64,000 bases of DNA from Wenjunlia tyrosinilytica (lineage in GTDB: Bacteria; Actinomycetota; Actinomycetes; Streptomycetales; Streptomycetaceae): the NCBI RefSeq assembly GCF_014646055.1, contig NZ_BMMS01000003.1, positions 293,980-357,979 on the forward strand, read 5' to 3'. A model generated the notes under the pieces. The model did no database searches and was not told the origin of the DNA. It saw only the letters and a list, made by a program, of their open reading frames with translations. Numbering within the stretch: the first letter of the stretch is position 1; each line of letters starts with the position of its first letter. The position numbers and the translations under genes were made by a program. Positions 63,628-64,000 of this stretch are shown here, one piece after another.

Positions 63628-64000
63628 AGTTGAGCAGCTCAGTCGCTCGAACCAAGCAGGTGAAGCGCCTCGATCGGGTGATCATCCGGTTCGCCGGCGA
63701 CTCCGGTGACGGTATGCAGTTGACCGGGGACCGGTTCACCTCCGAGACCGCGTCGTTCGGCAACGACCTGTCGACCCTGCCGAACTTCCCCGCCGAGATC
63801 CGAGCCCCCGCGGGCACCCTGCCGGGCGTCTCCTCCTTCCAGCTCCACTTCGCCGACCACGACATCCTCACCCCCGGCGACGCCCCGAACGTCCTGGTCG
63901 CAATGAACCCCGCCGCACTGAAGGCCAATCTGCCCGACCTGCCGCGCGGCGCCGAGATCATCGTCAACACCGACGAGTTCACCAAACGCGCCATCGCCAA
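63628..64000 (+). CDS. korA: 2-oxoacid:acceptor oxidoreductase subunit alpha (partial, 3' end outside window)
   Basis: 124 codons visible; the gene runs off the right edge. The most likely start is TTG 63628, nine bases after GAGGAGG; GTG 63658 is the alternative. [20 protein letters not shown] and [20 protein letters not shown], then [19 protein letters not shown], identify the gamma-like domain at the front of KorA. With KorB it would oxidise 2-oxoglutarate (or pyruvate) to the acyl-CoA with ferredoxin as acceptor. Confidence 0.93.

Overview
The window looks like a chromosomal core segment of a Streptomyces or close relative. The supporting signs are very high GC, many GTG starts with strong GGAGG sites, a complete Pup-proteasome locus, mycothiol synthesis (mshC), chaplins (chpC, chpH), the glycerol (gyl) operon with an IclR-type regulator, and an F420-type oxidoreductase. 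From memory the gene order resembles S. coelicolor from about SCO1638 to SCO1676; this was not checked by alignment.

Layout. 1-12.2 kb is the Pup-proteasome region on the minus strand: pafB (cut by the left edge), two FKBP prolyl isomerases, pafA, an MFS exporter with a divergent LacI-type regulator, prcA, prcB, pup, dop and arc. 12.4-17.8 kb holds a ferredoxin, a small secreted protein, trmI, a site-2 protease with CBS domains, a RecB-like nuclease and an orphan LuxR-type response regulator. 17.9-26.4 kb is a dipeptide/oligopeptide ABC importer with two paralogous binding lipoproteins flanking the permease and ATPase genes. 26.8-31.2 kb holds a HAD phosphatase and metH. 31.4-36.5 kb is gylR-glpF-glpK-glpD with visible operators and a strong terminator. 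36.8-43.1 kb holds a PAC2 protein with a long Ser/Asp tail, mshC, and a conserved actinobacterial group (kinase-like protein, DUF3090, histidine phosphatase) next to corA. 43.2-50.3 kb holds a ferritin-like protein, an LLM oxidoreductase, an aldo/keto reductase, a RecD2-like protein with ruined ATPase motifs, and small conserved proteins. 50.4-53.1 kb holds chpC, chpH and an M20 peptidase. A tRNA-Leu(GAG) follows at 53.3 kb.

The most interesting part is 53.7-63.4 kb, directly downstream of the tRNA-Leu. Three genes run in one direction and end in a strong terminator. They encode a lipase/acyltransferase (LCAT-like) enzyme, a 1477-residue protein with a caspase-like domain, a STAND-type NTPase and about 14 WD40 blades, and a 1200-residue NACHT NTPase with leucine-rich repeats. 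Together they look like an NLR-style conflict (anti-phage or self/non-self) system with two sensor NTPases and two candidate effector activities. The start of a 2-oxoacid:acceptor oxidoreductase alpha gene (korA) closes the window.

A second theme is in-frame low-complexity expansion. Tandem DNA repeats with periods that are multiples of three have added disordered tails or linkers to several otherwise ordinary proteins (DppC, PAC2, the RecB-like nuclease, the RecD2-like protein, the lipase and the caspase-WD40 protein).
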